From: Shewanella aestuarii
GTDB taxonomy: Bacteria > Pseudomonadota > Gammaproteobacteria > Enterobacterales > Shewanellaceae
DNA length: 64,000 nt
Direction of reading: 5' to 3'
Assembly (NCBI RefSeq): GCF_014647215.1
Contig: NZ_BMOT01000001.1
Coordinates: forward strand, 62,001 to 126,000
Below, piece after piece: positions 39,010 through 51,401 of the stretch. Each line of letters opens with the position of its first letter. The first letter of the stretch is position 1. The position numbers and the translations under genes are program-made. The notes beneath the pieces were generated by a model that saw nothing but the letters and a program-made list of their open reading frames with translations, was not told the origin of the DNA and searched no databases.

Positions 39010-41493
39010 ATGAGATTGAATAAACTATTTGCATCGATGTTATTCGTCGGCGCGTCTTTTGCAGGGAACGGTTGGGCAAATACATTCCAGCCATTTGAAG
39101 TCACAGACATTCAAGTTGAAGGTCTACAACGTGTAGCGTTAGGAGCTGCACTGTTAAACTTGCCGGTGAAAGTCGGTGATACAGTTGACCAAGTTAAATT
39201 ACAACAGGCGATAAAAAGCTTATATGGTTCAACAAACTTTGAAACTATTAGCGTAAGCCATGAGGCTGGCGTGTTGTATGTTACCGTTAAAGAACGTCCT
39301 ACAATTAGTGCAGTGACGTTTGAAGGTAACAAAGATATTAAAGATGAGCAGCTTCAAGAAAGTCTTGATGGTTCAGGCGTTAAAATTGGTGAGTCTTTGG
39401 ATCGCACCATGCTTAGCGGTATTGAAAAAGGCTTGCAAGACTTTTATTACGGCGTGGGTAAATACGGCGCTAAGGTACAAGCTCAAGTTATCAATTTGCC
39501 GCGTAATCGGGTTGAATTGAAATTTAACTTTACTGAAGGTTTAGCCGCTGAAATTCGCCAAATAAACGTGGTCGGAAACACCGTTTTTAGTGATTCTGAA
39601 TTAATCAGCATGCTTGAGTTGAAAGACTTTGTTGCCTGGTGGGATATATTTGGCGAAAGACGCTATCAAAAGCAAAAACTTCAAGCAGACTTAGAAACCA
39701 TTAAAACCTATTACCATAACCAAGGGTATATTCGTTTTGAAGTGACGTCGACTCAGGTTGCTATGACTCCTGATAGAAAGGGACTCTATATTACGATTAA
39801 CGTCGATGAAGGTGAAAAATATAAAGTCAAAGACATTAACTTAACCGGCGATTTAATGGGTCGCGAAGAGTTAATGCGGGCAATTTTGCCTATTAAAGCG
39901 GGCAACATGTATAACGGCGCCGATGTCACATTCACCGAAGAAATGTACAGTAAATATCTTGGTCGTTTTGGTTATGCTTATCCTGAAGTAAAAACCTACC
40001 CTGAAATTGATGATGAGAACAAAGAAGTTGTACTTAACATCAATATTAAACCTGGTAAGCGAGTGTATGTTCGCAGCATTAACTTTACTGGCAACGCGGT
40101 GACTAAAGATGAAGTGATGCGTCGAGAACTTCGCCAGATGGAAGGGGCATGGTTAAACTCAGCGCAAATTGAACAATCTAAAGCACGTTTAAATCGATTG
40201 GGATATTTTGAAACGGTTGATACTGAAACGATTCAAGTGCCAGGCAGCGATGATTTAGTCGATGTTGCTGTTAGCGTGAAAGAGCAGCCTTCAGGTTCAT
40301 TCAACGCTGGTGTTGGTTATGGTACTGAATCAGGTGTTAGCTTGCAGTTTGGTGTAGAGCAAAATAACTTCTTAGGTACAGGTAACCAAGCAGGTATTAG
40401 CATCAATACCAACAAGTATTCTAAAAGTGCTAACATTTCGTATACAGATCCATACTTTACTAAAGACGGTGTGAGCTTAGGCGGAAGTATTTATTGGAAC
40501 GAATTTGATGCCAATGAAGCTAACTTAGAACGCTATAAGAATAAATCTTATGGTGTGGCATTGAACTCAGGATTCCCAATTAACGAATATAATCGTTTAA
40601 ATGGGGGGATTGGTTACCGTCATAACGCGATTTCTGAAATTTCAGCTTATGAGCAAGCATTACGTTTTTACGACGTATACCGCGACAGCGAAGATCCAAA
40701 TGCTGATTTAAGCTTTGACAATTTTGAAGTGAATACCGGTTGGTATAGAAGCACATTAAACCGTGGAACATTCCCAACTGATGGTTCATCACAGCGTCTA
40801 AGCGGAAAAATGACAGTGCCAGGCTCAGATTTAAAATATTTTAAAACTGATTTTGATACTAATTTTTATTTCCCATTAACTCGCAAGCACAGTTTTGTAT
40901 TCTTAACCCGTGCTCGTTTAGGTTATGCCAATGGCTATGGCAAATTTAATGAAAATGATCAAATTTTGCCATTCTGGGAGAATTACTATTCAGGTGGTAG
41001 CAGCTCATTACGCGGATTTAAATCAAACTCAGTAGGCCCTCGCTCTTTCTATTTAGTGCGTGGCAGTGAGCCTTGTGCTCCAGATCCATCTGGTGATGGT
41101 TGTAGTTTACCTGGGGATCCAAATCAAATTTACATTAACCAAGGACGCTCGATTGGTGGTAATGCTATTGCCACCGCCAGTATGGAGCTAATTGTACCCA
41201 CGCCGTTTTTAGATGAAGCATATACCAACTCAGTGCGTACCAGCTTCTTCCTTGATGCCGGTAACGTGTGGGATACTGAATTTGATTACGATTCATATAG
41301 AAACCTTCCTGCTGATGAATTTAATAAGCTTGAAGACTTCAGTGATCCTAGTCGAATTCGTGCATCCTGGGGTATGAGTGTGCAGTGGCTTTCACCTATG
41401 GGGCCGATGGTATTTAGTTTGGCCTGGCCGCTCAAAGAATACGAAGACGATGAAACAGAGATTTTCTCGTTCAATATTGGCAAAACGTTCTAA
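39010..41493 (+). CDS. bamA: Outer membrane protein assembly factor BamA
   Basis: 827 residues: signal peptide (cleavage after GNGWA), five POTRA domains (about 25-425) and a C-terminal beta barrel ending in phenylalanine (IGKTF). The loop 6 motif SLRGF, needed for barrel assembly, is present. BamA inserts barrel proteins into the outer membrane. Gene order rseP-bamA-skp is conserved. Confidence 0.98.
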   Translation: MRLNKLFASMLFVGASFAGNGWANTFQPFEVTDIQVEGLQRVALGAALLNLPVKVGDTVDQVKLQQAIKSLYGSTNFETISVSHEAGVLYVTVKERPTISAVTFEGNKDIKDEQLQESLDGSGVKIGESLDRTMLSGIEKGLQDFYYGVGKYGAKVQAQVINLPRNRVELKFNFTEGLAAEIRQINVVGNTVFSDSELISMLELKDFVAWWDIFGERRYQKQKLQADLETIKTYYHNQGYIRFEVTSTQVAMTPDRKGLYITINVDEGEKYKVKDINLTGDLMGREELMRAILPIKAGNMYNGADVTFTEEMYSKYLGRFGYAYPEVKTYPEIDDENKEVVLNINIKPGKRVYVRSINFTGNAVTKDEVMRRELRQMEGAWLNSAQIEQSKARLNRLGYFETVDTETIQVPGSDDLVDVAVSVKEQPSGSFNAGVGYGTESGVSLQFGVEQNNFLGTGNQAGISINTNKYSKSANISYTDPYFTKDGVSLGGSIYWNEFDANEANLERYKNKSYGVALNSGFPINEYNRLNGGIGYRHNAISEISAYEQALRFYDVYRDSEDPNADLSFDNFEVNTGWYRSTLNRGTFPTDGSSQRLSGKMTVPGSDLKYFKTDFDTNFYFPLTRKHSFVFLTRARLGYANGYGKFNENDQILPFWENYYSGGSSSLRGFKSNSVGPRSFYLVRGSEPCAPDPSGDGCSLPGDPNQIYINQGRSIGGNAIATASMELIVPTPFLDEAYTNSVRTSFFLDAGNVWDTEFDYDSYRNLPADEFNKLEDFSDPSRIRASWGMSVQWLSPMGPMVFSLAWPLKEYEDDETEIFSFNIGKTF

Positions 41494-41549
41494 AACGAAT
41501 ACACTCGGCAAGTTTTGCTGAACAAGTGTCTATTAACAAGGAGTCTACT

Positions 41550-42056
41550 TTGAAAAAGATGGTCAATCGCGCATTAGTAACATTAGCTTTTTTAGCTGCA
41601 CCTATGATGGCGCATGCTGAAAAAATTGCAGTAGTGGATATGGGCGAAGTGTTTGAACAATTACCACAACGTGAACAAATCTCAAAATCACTTAAAGCTG
41701 AATTTGGTGATCGTGTTGCTGAAGTCCAAAAAATGCAGGAAGAAATGCGTTCTATGGTTGAAAAGCAGCAGCGTGATGGTGCGTTAATGAGTGATACTCA
41801 AAAAACTGACATGGTCCGTAAAATGGAATCATTGAAGTCTGAGTTTCAATTAAAAGGCAAAGCACTTGATGAAGATATGCGTCGTCGTCAAGGTGAAGAG
41901 CAAAACAAACTGCTAGTTCAAGTTCAAAAAGTGATCAATACCATTGCTGAAAAAGAAAAATATGACATGGTATTACAACGTGGTGCAGTTATTTTTGTTA
42001 AGCCAGATGCTGATATTAGCGGTAAAGTGGTTGAAGCGTTAAGTAAAGGTAAATAA
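41550..42056 (+). CDS. skp: Periplasmic chaperone Skp/OmpH
   Basis: 168 residues from TTG 41550, which has AAGGAG six bases upstream; the earlier GTG-like start at 41526 lacks a site. MKKMVNRALVTLAFLAAP...AHA is the signal peptide. The mature protein is mainly charged coiled coil (about 45-130), as in the trimeric jellyfish-like Skp, which shields outer-membrane proteins on the way to BamA. Confidence 0.95.
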   Translation: MKKMVNRALVTLAFLAAPMMAHAEKIAVVDMGEVFEQLPQREQISKSLKAEFGDRVAEVQKMQEEMRSMVEKQQRDGALMSDTQKTDMVRKMESLKSEFQLKGKALDEDMRRRQGEEQNKLLVQVQKVINTIAEKEKYDMVLQRGAVIFVKPDADISGKVVEALSKGK

Positions 42057-42081
42057 GCCCGAATTTAAGGCGATAAAGACT

Positions 42082-43098
42082 ATGCAACAAGTGACTTTAA
42101 AAGAAATTGGCCAACTGCTAAATGCCACAGTTCGCGGTGATGATACCCAAATTGTGTCGAGTGTTGCCACTTTAGAAGATGCAATTGAAGGCCAATTATC
42201 TTTTCTAGCCAACAGTAAGTACCGTGCTCAACTTGAGGCAACTCAAGCGAGCGCGGTATTACTTACTGAAAAAGATGCAGCAGATTATAAAGGGACAGCA
42301 GTCATTGTCGCTGACCCTTATGTCGGCTTTGCTCGTGTAGCACAATTGCTAGATACCTCGCCCAAGGCGGCGGTTGGTATTCACCCAAGTGCGCAAATAG
42401 ACGCGAGTGCTAAACTCGGTGAAAATGTGTCAATCGGTGCCAATGCGGTAATTTGTGCCAATGCTATTTTAAGCGATAACGTACAAATAGGCGCAGGCTC
42501 TGTGGTTGGTGAGTCCAGTATCATTGGTCAAAATAGCTGCTTATGGGCTAATGTGACTATTTATCACAACGTACATATTGGCACAGATTGTACCATTCAT
42601 TCTGCAACGGTTATTGGCTCTGATGGTTTTGGTTATGCCAACGAGAAGGGCAATTGGATTAAAATCCCTCAAACTGGTGGTGTAAGAATTGGAAACCGAG
42701 TTGAAATTGGTTCATGTACCAGTATTGACCGAGGGGCGTTATCCCATACCGAAATTCATGACGGGGTTATTATTGATAACCAAGTTCAGATTGCCCATAA
42801 CGTGGTCATTGGTCAAAATACGGCTATCGCTGGCGGAACCATTGTTGCCGGCAGTTCGACGATAGGCAAGTATTGTATTATAGGTGGTGGTTGCGGTATT
42901 TCAGGCCATATCAGTATTGCTGATGGCGTGCACATCTCGGGTGGCACTAATGTGACCAGTGTTATTCGTGATAAAGGTGTATATTCTTCTGCTACCATAG
43001 CAATGGAAAATAAATTATGGCGACGCAATACCGTACGCTTCCGTCAATTGGACGAATTGTTTGCTCGAGTTAAACTGCTTGAGAATACGCAAAAATAA
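42082..43098 (+). CDS. lpxD: UDP-3-O-(3-hydroxyacyl)glucosamine N-acyltransferase
   Basis: 338 residues. Third step of lipid A synthesis. An N-terminal uridine-binding domain is followed by a left-handed beta helix of hexapeptide repeats ([36 protein letters not shown]; the catalytic His is in this region). 25 bp after skp. Confidence 0.97.
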   Translation: MQQVTLKEIGQLLNATVRGDDTQIVSSVATLEDAIEGQLSFLANSKYRAQLEATQASAVLLTEKDAADYKGTAVIVADPYVGFARVAQLLDTSPKAAVGIHPSAQIDASAKLGENVSIGANAVICANAILSDNVQIGAGSVVGESSIIGQNSCLWANVTIYHNVHIGTDCTIHSATVIGSDGFGYANEKGNWIKIPQTGGVRIGNRVEIGSCTSIDRGALSHTEIHDGVIIDNQVQIAHNVVIGQNTAIAGGTIVAGSSTIGKYCIIGGGCGISGHISIADGVHISGGTNVTSVIRDKGVYSSATIAMENKLWRRNTVRFRQLDELFARVKLLENTQK

Positions 43099-43147
43099 GA
43101 TTTACTGTCATACTAAACCTCTCATTGAACCTGTTAAGGAAACAAGA

Positions 43148-43609
43148 GTGTCGAACGAATTAAACACAATGGATATTAAAGAAATCCTTAAATATCTTCC
43201 GCATAGATATCCATTTTTACTCATAGATCGTGTATTAGATTACACTGTCGGTGATCAGCTACATGCAATAAAAAACGTCACAATTAATGAGCCTTTCTTC
43301 CAAGGTCACTTCCCAGTTGCGCCAGTTATGCCCGGTGTGTTGATTCTAGAAGCTATGGCTCAAGCAACAGGGTTACTTGCATTTAAAACCATGAGTACTG
43401 AACCGTCACCGGATGTGCTTTATTATTTTGCAGGTATAGATAAAGCGCGATTCAAACGTGTTGTTGAACCCGGTGATCAAATCCATTTTCACGTTAAAAT
43501 GATAAAAGAACGCCGGGGTATTGGTGTCTTTATTGGCGAAGCTCGTGTCGATGGCGAAGTTGTTTGTTCCGCTGAAATTATGTGTGCCAGAAGAGAGATT
43601 GAAAAGTGA
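43148..43609 (+). CDS. fabZ: 3-hydroxyacyl-ACP dehydratase FabZ
   Basis: 153 residues from GTG 43148, which has AAGGA seven bases upstream; earlier in-frame starts overlap lpxD. Hot-dog fold enzyme of fatty acid elongation, working also on the hydroxyacyl-ACP pool shared with lipid [33 protein letters not shown] hold the catalytic His and Glu. Overlaps lpxA by four bases. Confidence 0.96.
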   Translation: MSNELNTMDIKEILKYLPHRYPFLLIDRVLDYTVGDQLHAIKNVTINEPFFQGHFPVAPVMPGVLILEAMAQATGLLAFKTMSTEPSPDVLYYFAGIDKARFKRVVEPGDQIHFHVKMIKERRGIGVFIGEARVDGEVVCSAEIMCARREIEK

Positions 43610-44376
43610 TAGATAAACTAGCATTTGTTCATCCTGATGCCAAAATTGGCAATAATGTCACTATTGGTCCTTGGACGTATATTGGCGCCGATGTTGAAAT
43701 AGGTGATGATACCTGGATCAGTTCCCATGTCGTGGTCAAAGGACCAACTGTCATTGGCAAGGGAAACCGAATTTTTCAATTCGCGTCAGTGGGAGAAGAG
43801 TGCCAAGATAAAAAATATGCTGGTGAGCCGACACGTTTAATTATGGGTGATAATAATATCATTCGTGAGTCAGTTACTATTCACCGTGGCACTATTCAAG
43901 ATAATAGTGAAACTCGCATCGGTTCGAATAATTTGTTTATGGCCTATGTTCATATTGCTCACGATTGCGTCGTTGGCAACAATGTCATTATGGCTAACAA
44001 TGCTTCTATTGCTGGTCATGTTCATGTTGGCGATCATGTTATTCTTGGTGGTATGACTGGTGTGCATCAATTCGTCCATATTGGTGCCCATGCGTTTACT
44101 GCGGGCTCATCGACCATTTTCCAAGATGTGCCACCATTTGTTATGGCCGCGGGCTCGCCAGCCATTCCTCGTGGATTAAATGTTGAAGGCTTAAAACGTC
44201 GCGGCTTTAGCAAAGAAACCCAGCATGCTATCCGTAGAACCTACAAAGCTTTGTACCGCAAAAATTTAACCATTGATGAAGCGTTGGCAGAGATAGCCGA
44301 CGATGCCGCAGGTGATCCTTATGTACAATCAATGGTCGACTTTATCACTACTTCTTCACGTGGGATCATACGATAG
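43606..44376 (+). CDS. lpxA: UDP-N-acetylglucosamine acyltransferase
   Basis: 256 residues from GTG 43606, coupled to fabZ by a GTGA overlap. First step of lipid A synthesis. Hexapeptide beta helix ([14 protein letters not shown]) with the catalytic His in [10 protein letters not shown], then a helical C-terminal domain. The GGMTGVHQF segment is typical of LpxA. Confidence 0.97.
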   Translation: MIDKLAFVHPDAKIGNNVTIGPWTYIGADVEIGDDTWISSHVVVKGPTVIGKGNRIFQFASVGEECQDKKYAGEPTRLIMGDNNIIRESVTIHRGTIQDNSETRIGSNNLFMAYVHIAHDCVVGNNVIMANNASIAGHVHVGDHVILGGMTGVHQFVHIGAHAFTAGSSTIFQDVPPFVMAAGSPAIPRGLNVEGLKRRGFSKETQHAIRRTYKALYRKNLTIDEALAEIADDAAGDPYVQSMVDFITTSSRGIIR

Positions 44377-44383
44377 TTAAGTA

Positions 44384-45529
44384 ATGAGCAAATCTACTTC
44401 CCCAATATTTGCCATGGTCGCCGGAGAAATCTCCGGCGATATTCTTGGTGCCGGATTAATTAAATCGCTTAAATTGCGCTATCCCAATGCGACATTTGTT
44501 GGTATTGGTGGTCCTCGCATGAAAGCTTTGGGCTTTCAATCCTGGTTCTCTATGGAAGAACTGGCAGTGATGGGCATAGTTGAAGTCTTGTCTCGTTTGC
44601 CACGCTTATTAAAAGTACGTGCCAGTTTAATTGAGCAGATTTGTGCCATAAAACCTGATTGTTTTATTGGTATTGATGCACCTGATTTCAATATTGGTCT
44701 TGAGCTTAAGTTAAAAAATAAAGGTTTTAAAACTGTCCATTATGTCAGCCCGTCAGTTTGGGCATGGCGACCAAAGCGCATTTTTAAAATTGCTAAAGCA
44801 ACTAACATGGTGTTGTCATTATTGCCTTTTGAAAAAGCTTTTTATGACAGACATGATGTTCCTTGCACTTTCGTTGGTCATACTCTTGCTGATGATATCC
44901 CGATCGAAAGTGATAAGTTAGCCGCACGCGCGCAATTGGGTTTAGACATTGAGGCTGAATATCTAGCCGTTTTACCTGGTTCTCGTGGCGGTGAATTAGC
45001 GCAACTTGCAGAACCTTTCATCAAAGCTGCTAAATTAGTTAAAGACGCATATCCCGATATTAAGTTTGTGACTCCCGTCGTTAATGAGGCTCGTCGTAAA
45101 CAGTTTACTGAAGCGTTAGAAAAGTTTGCACCTGACTTGGCGATTGATATCATCGATGGTCAATCTCGTGAAGTTATGGCGGCTGCGGACTGTATTTTAT
45201 TAGCATCAGGTACGGCAACTTTAGAGGCTATGCTGGTAAAACGCCCTATGGTTGTGTCTTACCGAGTCAGTCCAATCACCTATGCTATCGCGCTTCGTAT
45301 GATGCATATTTCTAACTTTTCATTACCTAATTTGTTGGCTAATGAAACAATTGTGCCTGAATTAATTCAAGCTGATTGTCAGCCTGAATTAATAGCTAAT
45401 GCGGTAATTAGTCAATTAGATAAAGACTTTTCCCCACTTAAAACTCGCTTTGAGCAATTGCATCAACAACTTAAATGCAATGCAAGCGAGCGAGCTGCAG
45501 ATGCCGTTGTCGCTTTAATTCAAGCTTAA
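44384..45529 (+). CDS. lpxB: Lipid A disaccharide synthase
   Basis: 381 residues, GT19 family. It joins UDP-diacylglucosamine and lipid [31 protein letters not shown] and [16 protein letters not shown] are family signatures. Seven bp after lpxA; peripheral membrane protein. Confidence 0.97.
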   Translation: MSKSTSPIFAMVAGEISGDILGAGLIKSLKLRYPNATFVGIGGPRMKALGFQSWFSMEELAVMGIVEVLSRLPRLLKVRASLIEQICAIKPDCFIGIDAPDFNIGLELKLKNKGFKTVHYVSPSVWAWRPKRIFKIAKATNMVLSLLPFEKAFYDRHDVPCTFVGHTLADDIPIESDKLAARAQLGLDIEAEYLAVLPGSRGGELAQLAEPFIKAAKLVKDAYPDIKFVTPVVNEARRKQFTEALEKFAPDLAIDIIDGQSREVMAAADCILLASGTATLEAMLVKRPMVVSYRVSPITYAIALRMMHISNFSLPNLLANETIVPELIQADCQPELIANAVISQLDKDFSPLKTRFEQLHQQLKCNASERAADAVVALIQA

Positions 45530-45548
45530 TTAAGTTAGTGAGACTCGT

Positions 45549-46184
45549 ATGACCATCCTCGCCTTACCAACAGTGATTAAAAATATCACCCCTGAACAAG
45601 TTGCTTTATTATCGCAAGGGTGTGTTGCCGGCGTTGACGAGGTTGGCCGTGGGCCATTAGTTGGTGATGTTGTTACCGCCGCGGTGATATTAGATCCAAG
45701 CCGCCCGATTGACGGCTTAAATGATTCTAAAAAATTATCTGAAAAACGCCGAAACGCGCTATATCAAACGATATATGATAATGCACTTGCGGTGAGTGTC
45801 GGTCGTGCTAGCCCCGAAGAAATCGACCAATTAAACATTCTCCACGCCACTATGCTGGCGATGCAGCGTGCCGTAGCTGGATTAGGGATAGCTCCTCAAA
45901 GAGTGCTTGTTGATGGTAATCGGGTTCCGGATTTTGGCATTCAAGCACATGCCATTATCAAAGGAGATGGCTTGGTGAGTGCCATTAGTGCAGCATCCAT
46001 TATTGCTAAAGTTGTCAGAGATCAAGAAATGCTTGAGCTTGATGCTAAACACCCGCAGTATGGATTTGCCAAGCACAAAGGTTATCCAACTAAAGCACAC
46101 TTTGAAGCGTTAGCGGAATTTGGTGTATTAGGTGTACATCGAAAAAGCTTTAAACCTGTTGCTGAACGTTTAAATCAAGGCTAA
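45549..46184 (+). CDS. rnhB: Ribonuclease HII
   Basis: 211 residues. It cuts RNA-DNA hybrids and single ribonucleotides in DNA. The DEDD acids are visible: [12 protein letters not shown] (Asp, Glu), VDGNR (Asp) and the second helix after KGDG. Lies between lpxB and dnaE as in E. coli. Confidence 0.96.
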   Translation: MTILALPTVIKNITPEQVALLSQGCVAGVDEVGRGPLVGDVVTAAVILDPSRPIDGLNDSKKLSEKRRNALYQTIYDNALAVSVGRASPEEIDQLNILHATMLAMQRAVAGLGIAPQRVLVDGNRVPDFGIQAHAIIKGDGLVSAISAASIIAKVVRDQEMLELDAKHPQYGFAKHKGYPTKAHFEALAEFGVLGVHRKSFKPVAERLNQG

Positions 46185-46366
46185 CTTAGGTTTAAAGCTA
46201 AATCGTCACGGTTTCCATACGTTCAGTGATAAATTGTCCCGTTAGCGTCATATCTATATCATCATGGCTAAATCATTGGCAGTGATGTGAATGTTTGCTA
46301 GTCTAGTCGATATTTTCAATTGCATTTTTGCATCTTTTTTACCCTAGAATAATAAGAATTTTATCT

Positions 46367-49300
46367 ATGTCAGATCCTCGTTTTGTGCATTTACGCGTCC
46401 ACAGTGACTTTTCCATGAGTGATGGTGTTGCTAAGGTAAAACCTATCTTAGCGGCGGCGGAAGCACAGGGTATGGCAGCATTGGCTTTGACAGACCAAAA
46501 CAATTTTTGTGGCCTGGTCAAGTTTTATGGTGGCGCTCACGGAGTCGGCATTAAGCCAATTATCGGTGCTGATTTTTGGATGCAAGTGCCGGGGTTTGAT
46601 AAAGAGCTTTGTGCCTTAACCATCATTGCTATGGATAATGATGGCTATCAAAATTTAACCCAGCTTATCAGTGAAGCTTACCTACGTGGTCAAGTTAACG
46701 GCCGAGTGGTTATCGATCAATCCTGGCTTGTCACCTATAACAAAGGCATCTTGATTTTATCTGGTGCCAAAGAAGGTGATATCGGTAAAGCTTTACTTAA
46801 AGGTAACCAAGGTCAGGTTGATGAATTGGTGTCCTTTTATCAAACCCATTTCACTGACCGCTATTTCCTTGAGCTCATTCGCACCAACCGTCCTGATGAA
46901 GAACGCTATTTGCACATGGTGGTAGAACTGGCATCAAAAACGGCAATTCCAGTCGTAGCAACTAATCAGGTGGTGTTCTTAAAGCCGGATGATTTTGAAT
47001 CGCACGAGATCCGTGTCGCCATTCATGATGGTTTTACCCTTGCCGATCCGCGTCGTCCTAAAACCTACAGTGCAGAGCAGTATCTTCGTAGTGAAGATGA
47101 AATGTGTGAACTGTTTAAAGATATTCCCTCAGCTATTAGTAACACAGTGGAAATCGCTAAACGCTGTAACGTGACGATTCGCTTACATGAATATTTTTTG
47201 CCTAATTTCCCCACAGGTGATTTGTCGATTGAAGACTTCTTGGTCGAAGTGTCAGAAAAAGGCCTTGAAGAACGCTTAGAGTTTTTATTTCCCGATCCGG
47301 CTATCAGATTGGAAAAAAGGCCCGAGTATGATGACCGGCTTGAAGTTGAGCTTAAAGTCATTAATCAGATGGGATTCCCTGGTTACTTCTTAATCGTAAT
47401 GGAGTTTATCCAATGGGGTAAAGATCATGGTATTCCTGTAGGCCCAGGCCGTGGTTCAGGAGCGGGTTCTCTAGTGGCTTATGCGCTTAAGATTACCGAC
47501 CTTGACCCTCTTGAATATGACTTGCTTTTTGAGCGTTTTTTGAATCCAGAACGTGTTTCAATGCCCGATTTTGACGTCGACTTTTGTATGGACAGACGTG
47601 ATGAGGTGATTGATCACGTTGCTGATCTGTATGGCCGTGAGGCGGTATCGCAAATTATTACTTTCGGAACCATGGCCGCCAAAGCGGTTGTGCGTGACGT
47701 TGGTCGAGTATTAGGTCATCCCTATGGTTTTGTTGAACGTTTGACCAAGATGATCCCTGCGGAACCGGGAATGACCCTTGCCAAAGCATTTGAAGTTGAG
47801 CCATCTCTGCCTGAAGCCTATGCCGCTGATGAGGATGTAAAAGAGCTTATCGACATGTGCCGTCGCTTAGAAGGCGTGACTCGAAATGCCGGTAAGCACG
47901 CTGGTGGTGTGGTTATCGCACCAACGCGTATTACTGATTTCTCACCTTTGTATTGTGATGCTGAAGGGCTAAACCCTGTTACTCAGTTTGATAAAAACGA
48001 TGTTGAAACCGCTGGATTAGTAAAATTTGACTTCTTAGGTTTAAGAACGCTGACCATCATCGACTGGGCGCTGCAGATGATCAATCCGCGTCTGGCAAAA
48101 GAGGGTAAAGACCCTGTTCGTATTGAAGCCATTAAGCTTGATGATCCCGCTTGTTTCAGGTTACTTCAGCGTTATGAAACCACCGCCGTATTCCAGCTAG
48201 AATCTCGCGGTATGAAAGATTTGATCAAACGTCTACAACCCGATTGCTTCGAAGACATGATTGCTTTGGTGGCGCTATTCCGTCCGGGCCCTTTACAATC
48301 GGGCATGGTTGATAACTTTATTGAACGTAAGCACGGTCGTGAAGAAGTCTCTTATCCCGATGCTGAATATCAACATGAATCACTAAAAGAGCTACTATCG
48401 CCCACCTACGGCATTATCCTCTATCAGGAACAGGTAATGCAGATTGCTCAGGTATTATCAGGCTATACCCTAGGCGGTGCAGATATGCTGCGTCGAGCTA
48501 TGGGTAAGAAAAAGCCTGAGGAAATGGCCAAGCAACGGAGCATTTTTAAAGAAGGGGCGATAAAAAACGGTATCGACGGCGACTTGTCGATGAAAATCTT
48601 CGATTTAGTAGAAAAGTTTGCCGGATACGGATTTAACAAATCTCACTCTGCCGCTTATGCATTAGTGTCATATCAAACTTTGTGGTTGAAAACCCATTAT
48701 CCTGCACAATTTATGGCAGCGGTAATGTCTGCTGATATGGACAATACCGATAAGATAGTGACCTTGGTTGATGAATGTGAGCGCATGGGCTTACCGTTAA
48801 TTCCACCGGATGTGAATAAAGGATTATTTAAGTTTACCGTCGATGATGATCTTAATATTGTTTATGGCATTGGCGCGATTAAAGGGGTTGGTGAAGGCCC
48901 TGTCGATTCAATTCTTGAAGCGCGTAAAGATGGACCTTTTATTGATTTATTTGATTTCTGTGCCCGAATTGATTTAAAGAAACTGAATAAACGCGTGATT
49001 GAAAAACTGATTTGCGCTGGGGCATTAGATAATCTTGGGCCGCACAGGGCATCTATGATGGCAACCTTGCCAGAGGCCATCAGAGCCGCTGCTCAACATG
49101 CTAAAGCGCAAGAGATTGGTCAACATGACATGTTCGGTTTGCTTAATGATGAACCCGATGACAACAAGCAGCAGTTTGTAGAATGCACGCCTTGGCCAGA
49201 CAAAATATGGCTAGAAGGGGAGCGTGATACCTTAGGGTTATATTTAACAGGGCATCCGATTAATCAGTATTTGGCAGAGCTTAAACAGTATACTTCTGGG

Positions 49301-49843
49301 CGTTTGAAAGATATTCACCCAACAGAGCGGGGTAAAACGGTGAAAGCCGCTGGTCTAGTTGTCGCCACTCGGGTGATGATCACTAAACGTGGTTCAAAAA
49401 TGGGCCTCGTAACGCTAGATGATAAAAGTGCCCGTTTAGAAGTCATGCTTTTTACCGAGCCATTTGAAAAATTTGGCCATTTGCTCGAAAAAGACCGCAT
49501 TTTAATTTGTGAGGGCGATGTCAGTTTTGATGACTTTGCTGGCGGTAATCGAATGAATGGGCGCAATATTATTGAGATAGGTGAAGCTCGCAGCCATTTT
49601 GCTAAAGCCGTTGAGCTGAACATTCATACCGATATGTTATCACCAGCATGGCTTAATCAGTTTCAAGAAACCTTGCAACCTTGGAAAAATGGCGCGGTAC
49701 CGGTCGTGATAAATTACACTAAAGAGGGTGCGGCAGGGAGATTAACATTGGGTGATGAATGGCGGGTCAATCCATCCGATGACTTGATGCTAGCGCTAGA
49801 AACTCAGCTAGGATCAAGTAATGTCAAAATTGTCTTTAATTAA
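46367..49843 (+). CDS. dnaE: DNA polymerase III alpha subunit
   Basis: 1158 residues from ATG 46367 ([20 protein letters not shown]); the frame is open back to 46328 but the later ATG gives the family start and length (E. coli 1160). N-terminal PHP domain, then the C-family polymerase core with catalytic acids in PDFDVDF and [11 protein letters not shown], fingers, HhH and an OB domain near 980-1060. The replicative polymerase. The 182-bp gap after rnhB may hold its own promoter. Confidence 0.97.
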   Translation: MSDPRFVHLRVHSDFSMSDGVAKVKPILAAAEAQGMAALALTDQNNFCGLVKFYGGAHGVGIKPIIGADFWMQVPGFDKELCALTIIAMDNDGYQNLTQLISEAYLRGQVNGRVVIDQSWLVTYNKGILILSGAKEGDIGKALLKGNQGQVDELVSFYQTHFTDRYFLELIRTNRPDEERYLHMVVELASKTAIPVVATNQVVFLKPDDFESHEIRVAIHDGFTLADPRRPKTYSAEQYLRSEDEMCELFKDIPSAISNTVEIAKRCNVTIRLHEYFLPNFPTGDLSIEDFLVEVSEKGLEERLEFLFPDPAIRLEKRPEYDDRLEVELKVINQMGFPGYFLIVMEFIQWGKDHGIPVGPGRGSGAGSLVAYALKITDLDPLEYDLLFERFLNPERVSMPDFDVDFCMDRRDEVIDHVADLYGREAVSQIITFGTMAAKAVVRDVGRVLGHPYGFVERLTKMIPAEPGMTLAKAFEVEPSLPEAYAADEDVKELIDMCRRLEGVTRNAGKHAGGVVIAPTRITDFSPLYCDAEGLNPVTQFDKNDVETAGLVKFDFLGLRTLTIIDWALQMINPRLAKEGKDPVRIEAIKLDDPACFRLLQRYETTAVFQLESRGMKDLIKRLQPDCFEDMIALVALFRPGPLQSGMVDNFIERKHGREEVSYPDAEYQHESLKELLSPTYGIILYQEQVMQIAQVLSGYTLGGADMLRRAMGKKKPEEMAKQRSIFKEGAIKNGIDGDLSMKIFDLVEKFAGYGFNKSHSAAYALVSYQTLWLKTHYPAQFMAAVMSADMDNTDKIVTLVDECERMGLPLIPPDVNKGLFKFTVDDDLNIVYGIGAIKGVGEGPVDSILEARKDGPFIDLFDFCARIDLKKLNKRVIEKLICAGALDNLGPHRASMMATLPEAIRAAAQHAKAQEIGQHDMFGLLNDEPDDNKQQFVECTPWPDKIWLEGERDTLGLYLTGHPINQYLAELKQYTSGRLKDIHPTERGKTVKAAGLVVATRVMITKRGSKMGLVTLDDKSARLEVMLFTEPFEKFGHLLEKDRILICEGDVSFDDFAGGNRMNGRNIIEIGEARSHFAKAVELNIHTDMLSPAWLNQFQETLQPWKNGAVPVVINYTKEGAAGRLTLGDEWRVNPSDDLMLALETQLGSSNVKIVFN

Positions 49844-49861
49844 CCATGAATAACAGCTTAA

Positions 49862-51379
49862 ATGGATAAATCACAGCTTGTCGATCATATTCGCCGTTTA
49901 TGTTTTCAGCATCAGGCTCTGAATGAGAGTGCAATGGCGGCAACACGTTTACCTAAGTTAATATTAGCTTATAGCGGAGGTGTCGACTCAGAGGTATTAG
50001 CTTACGGGTTAAGTGAGTTTGCTAAAATCTATCCGCAGTTCTCTTGCATGTTAGTACACGTTCACCATGGATTAAGTTCTCATGCTGACAAATGGGTAGT
50101 TCATTGCCAACAAAAAGCGGCAGACTATAATCTTCCCATTATTATTGAACAGGTTAAACTTGACCTAAAACCTCGACAAAGTCTTGAAGCCGTTGCCAGA
50201 GAAGCGCGTTATCACGCCATTGAGCAGCATCTCGATACTGGTGATATTTTATTAACGGCGCATCATCAAGACGACCAATTAGAAACATTGTTATTAGCTC
50301 TGAAACGTGGTCAGGGGCCTAAAGGCTTGGCGGCAATGGGTGAGAGTCAATTAGCGGGGCCAGTAGATTCCCCTTACTATAAGCTAAGGCCATTGTTACA
50401 AGTCTCTCGGGATGAGATTGAACAATTTGCCGCCCAGTATGCCCTGACGCATATTGAAGATGAGAGCAATCAAGACGACAGTTACGATCGTAACTTTTTA
50501 CGCCTCAACATTATTCCACTCCTCAAAGCGCGCTGGCCAAGTATTGCAATTACGGCAAGTCGAAGTGCGCAGTTAATTAATGAGCAGCAGCAGATTATCG
50601 ATGATGAAGTCAATTTGCGTTTACCTGGCATGCTTAAGTCGAGTGAAGCTAACATGGGCAACAATGGCACTGCTCTCTCTTTGTCCTCACTTGCACAGAC
50701 GCCATTAGCCTGGCAAGCGTTATTGCTGCGAGGATATTTAACACACCTTGGCTTATCACTACCCTCGCAAGTGCAGTTAACGCAAATTCTCAGCCAGGCG
50801 CTTACGGCAAAAGAAGATGCAAATCTAAACATTCATTATTCAGGTATTGTGGTTAAGCGATTTGGGGAATATCTGTATGCGATGCCGAGTGAGCATTTAA
50901 CGCTTGCTGGCGATATGTCAACACGCTTGACCGCTGAATTACAGCATTGGCTTAAAGCCACTGACGTTGGGGATGAGGTTCATCACAGTGCTTCATTCAT
51001 ATTAAGCAATAAGCCGTGGGTAACTCGTGGCACTCAACAGCCTTTTGCGTCATTTAACTGGCAAGTCAAACTCGTAAAAGCGCCTCAGGGTTTAAGGTTG
51101 CAGTTACCCGATAACATAGCTCAAGTGTCCATTAAGTTTTCAGCGCCGGGCAGCACTAAGTGTCAGCCACAATTTGCCCAACACTACCGGCAAAAACCGC
51201 GAGAATTAAAAAAGTTGTGGCAAGAGTTAGCCATCGCGCCTTGGCGGCGTGAGCTTATTCCGCTGCTTTTTTATGGTGACAAACTGGTTGCTGCACTCGG
51301 TTTATGGGTCGATAAACGCTATCTTGCCGAAGGTGATGCTCCCGGGCTGCGGATAGATCTATCCTCTGGGGTTGATTGA
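49862..51379 (+). CDS. tilS: tRNA(Ile)-lysidine synthetase
   Basis: 505 residues. It converts C34 of the tRNA-Ile CAU anticodon to lysidine, which changes decoding from Met to Ile. The PP-loop SGGVDS is at 38-43, with HVHHGLS and the TAHHQDDQLET motif; substrate-binding domains follow, and PRELKKLWQELAIAPWRRE with GLWVDKRYL closes the protein. Longer than E. coli TilS (432) through insertions in the middle. 18 bp after dnaE. Confidence 0.95.
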   Translation: MDKSQLVDHIRRLCFQHQALNESAMAATRLPKLILAYSGGVDSEVLAYGLSEFAKIYPQFSCMLVHVHHGLSSHADKWVVHCQQKAADYNLPIIIEQVKLDLKPRQSLEAVAREARYHAIEQHLDTGDILLTAHHQDDQLETLLLALKRGQGPKGLAAMGESQLAGPVDSPYYKLRPLLQVSRDEIEQFAAQYALTHIEDESNQDDSYDRNFLRLNIIPLLKARWPSIAITASRSAQLINEQQQIIDDEVNLRLPGMLKSSEANMGNNGTALSLSSLAQTPLAWQALLLRGYLTHLGLSLPSQVQLTQILSQALTAKEDANLNIHYSGIVVKRFGEYLYAMPSEHLTLAGDMSTRLTAELQHWLKATDVGDEVHHSASFILSNKPWVTRGTQQPFASFNWQVKLVKAPQGLRLQLPDNIAQVSIKFSAPGSTKCQPQFAQHYRQKPRELKKLWQELAIAPWRRELIPLLFYGDKLVAALGLWVDKRYLAEGDAPGLRIDLSSGVD

Positions 51380-51401
51380 GGTGACTTAACCTCTATTTTT
51401 T
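51378..51401 (+). terminator. Weak terminator after tilS
   Basis: GAGGT-GACTTA-ACCTC followed by TATTTTTT. The stem has only 5 bp and it overlaps the end of the convergent gene. Confidence 0.45.
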
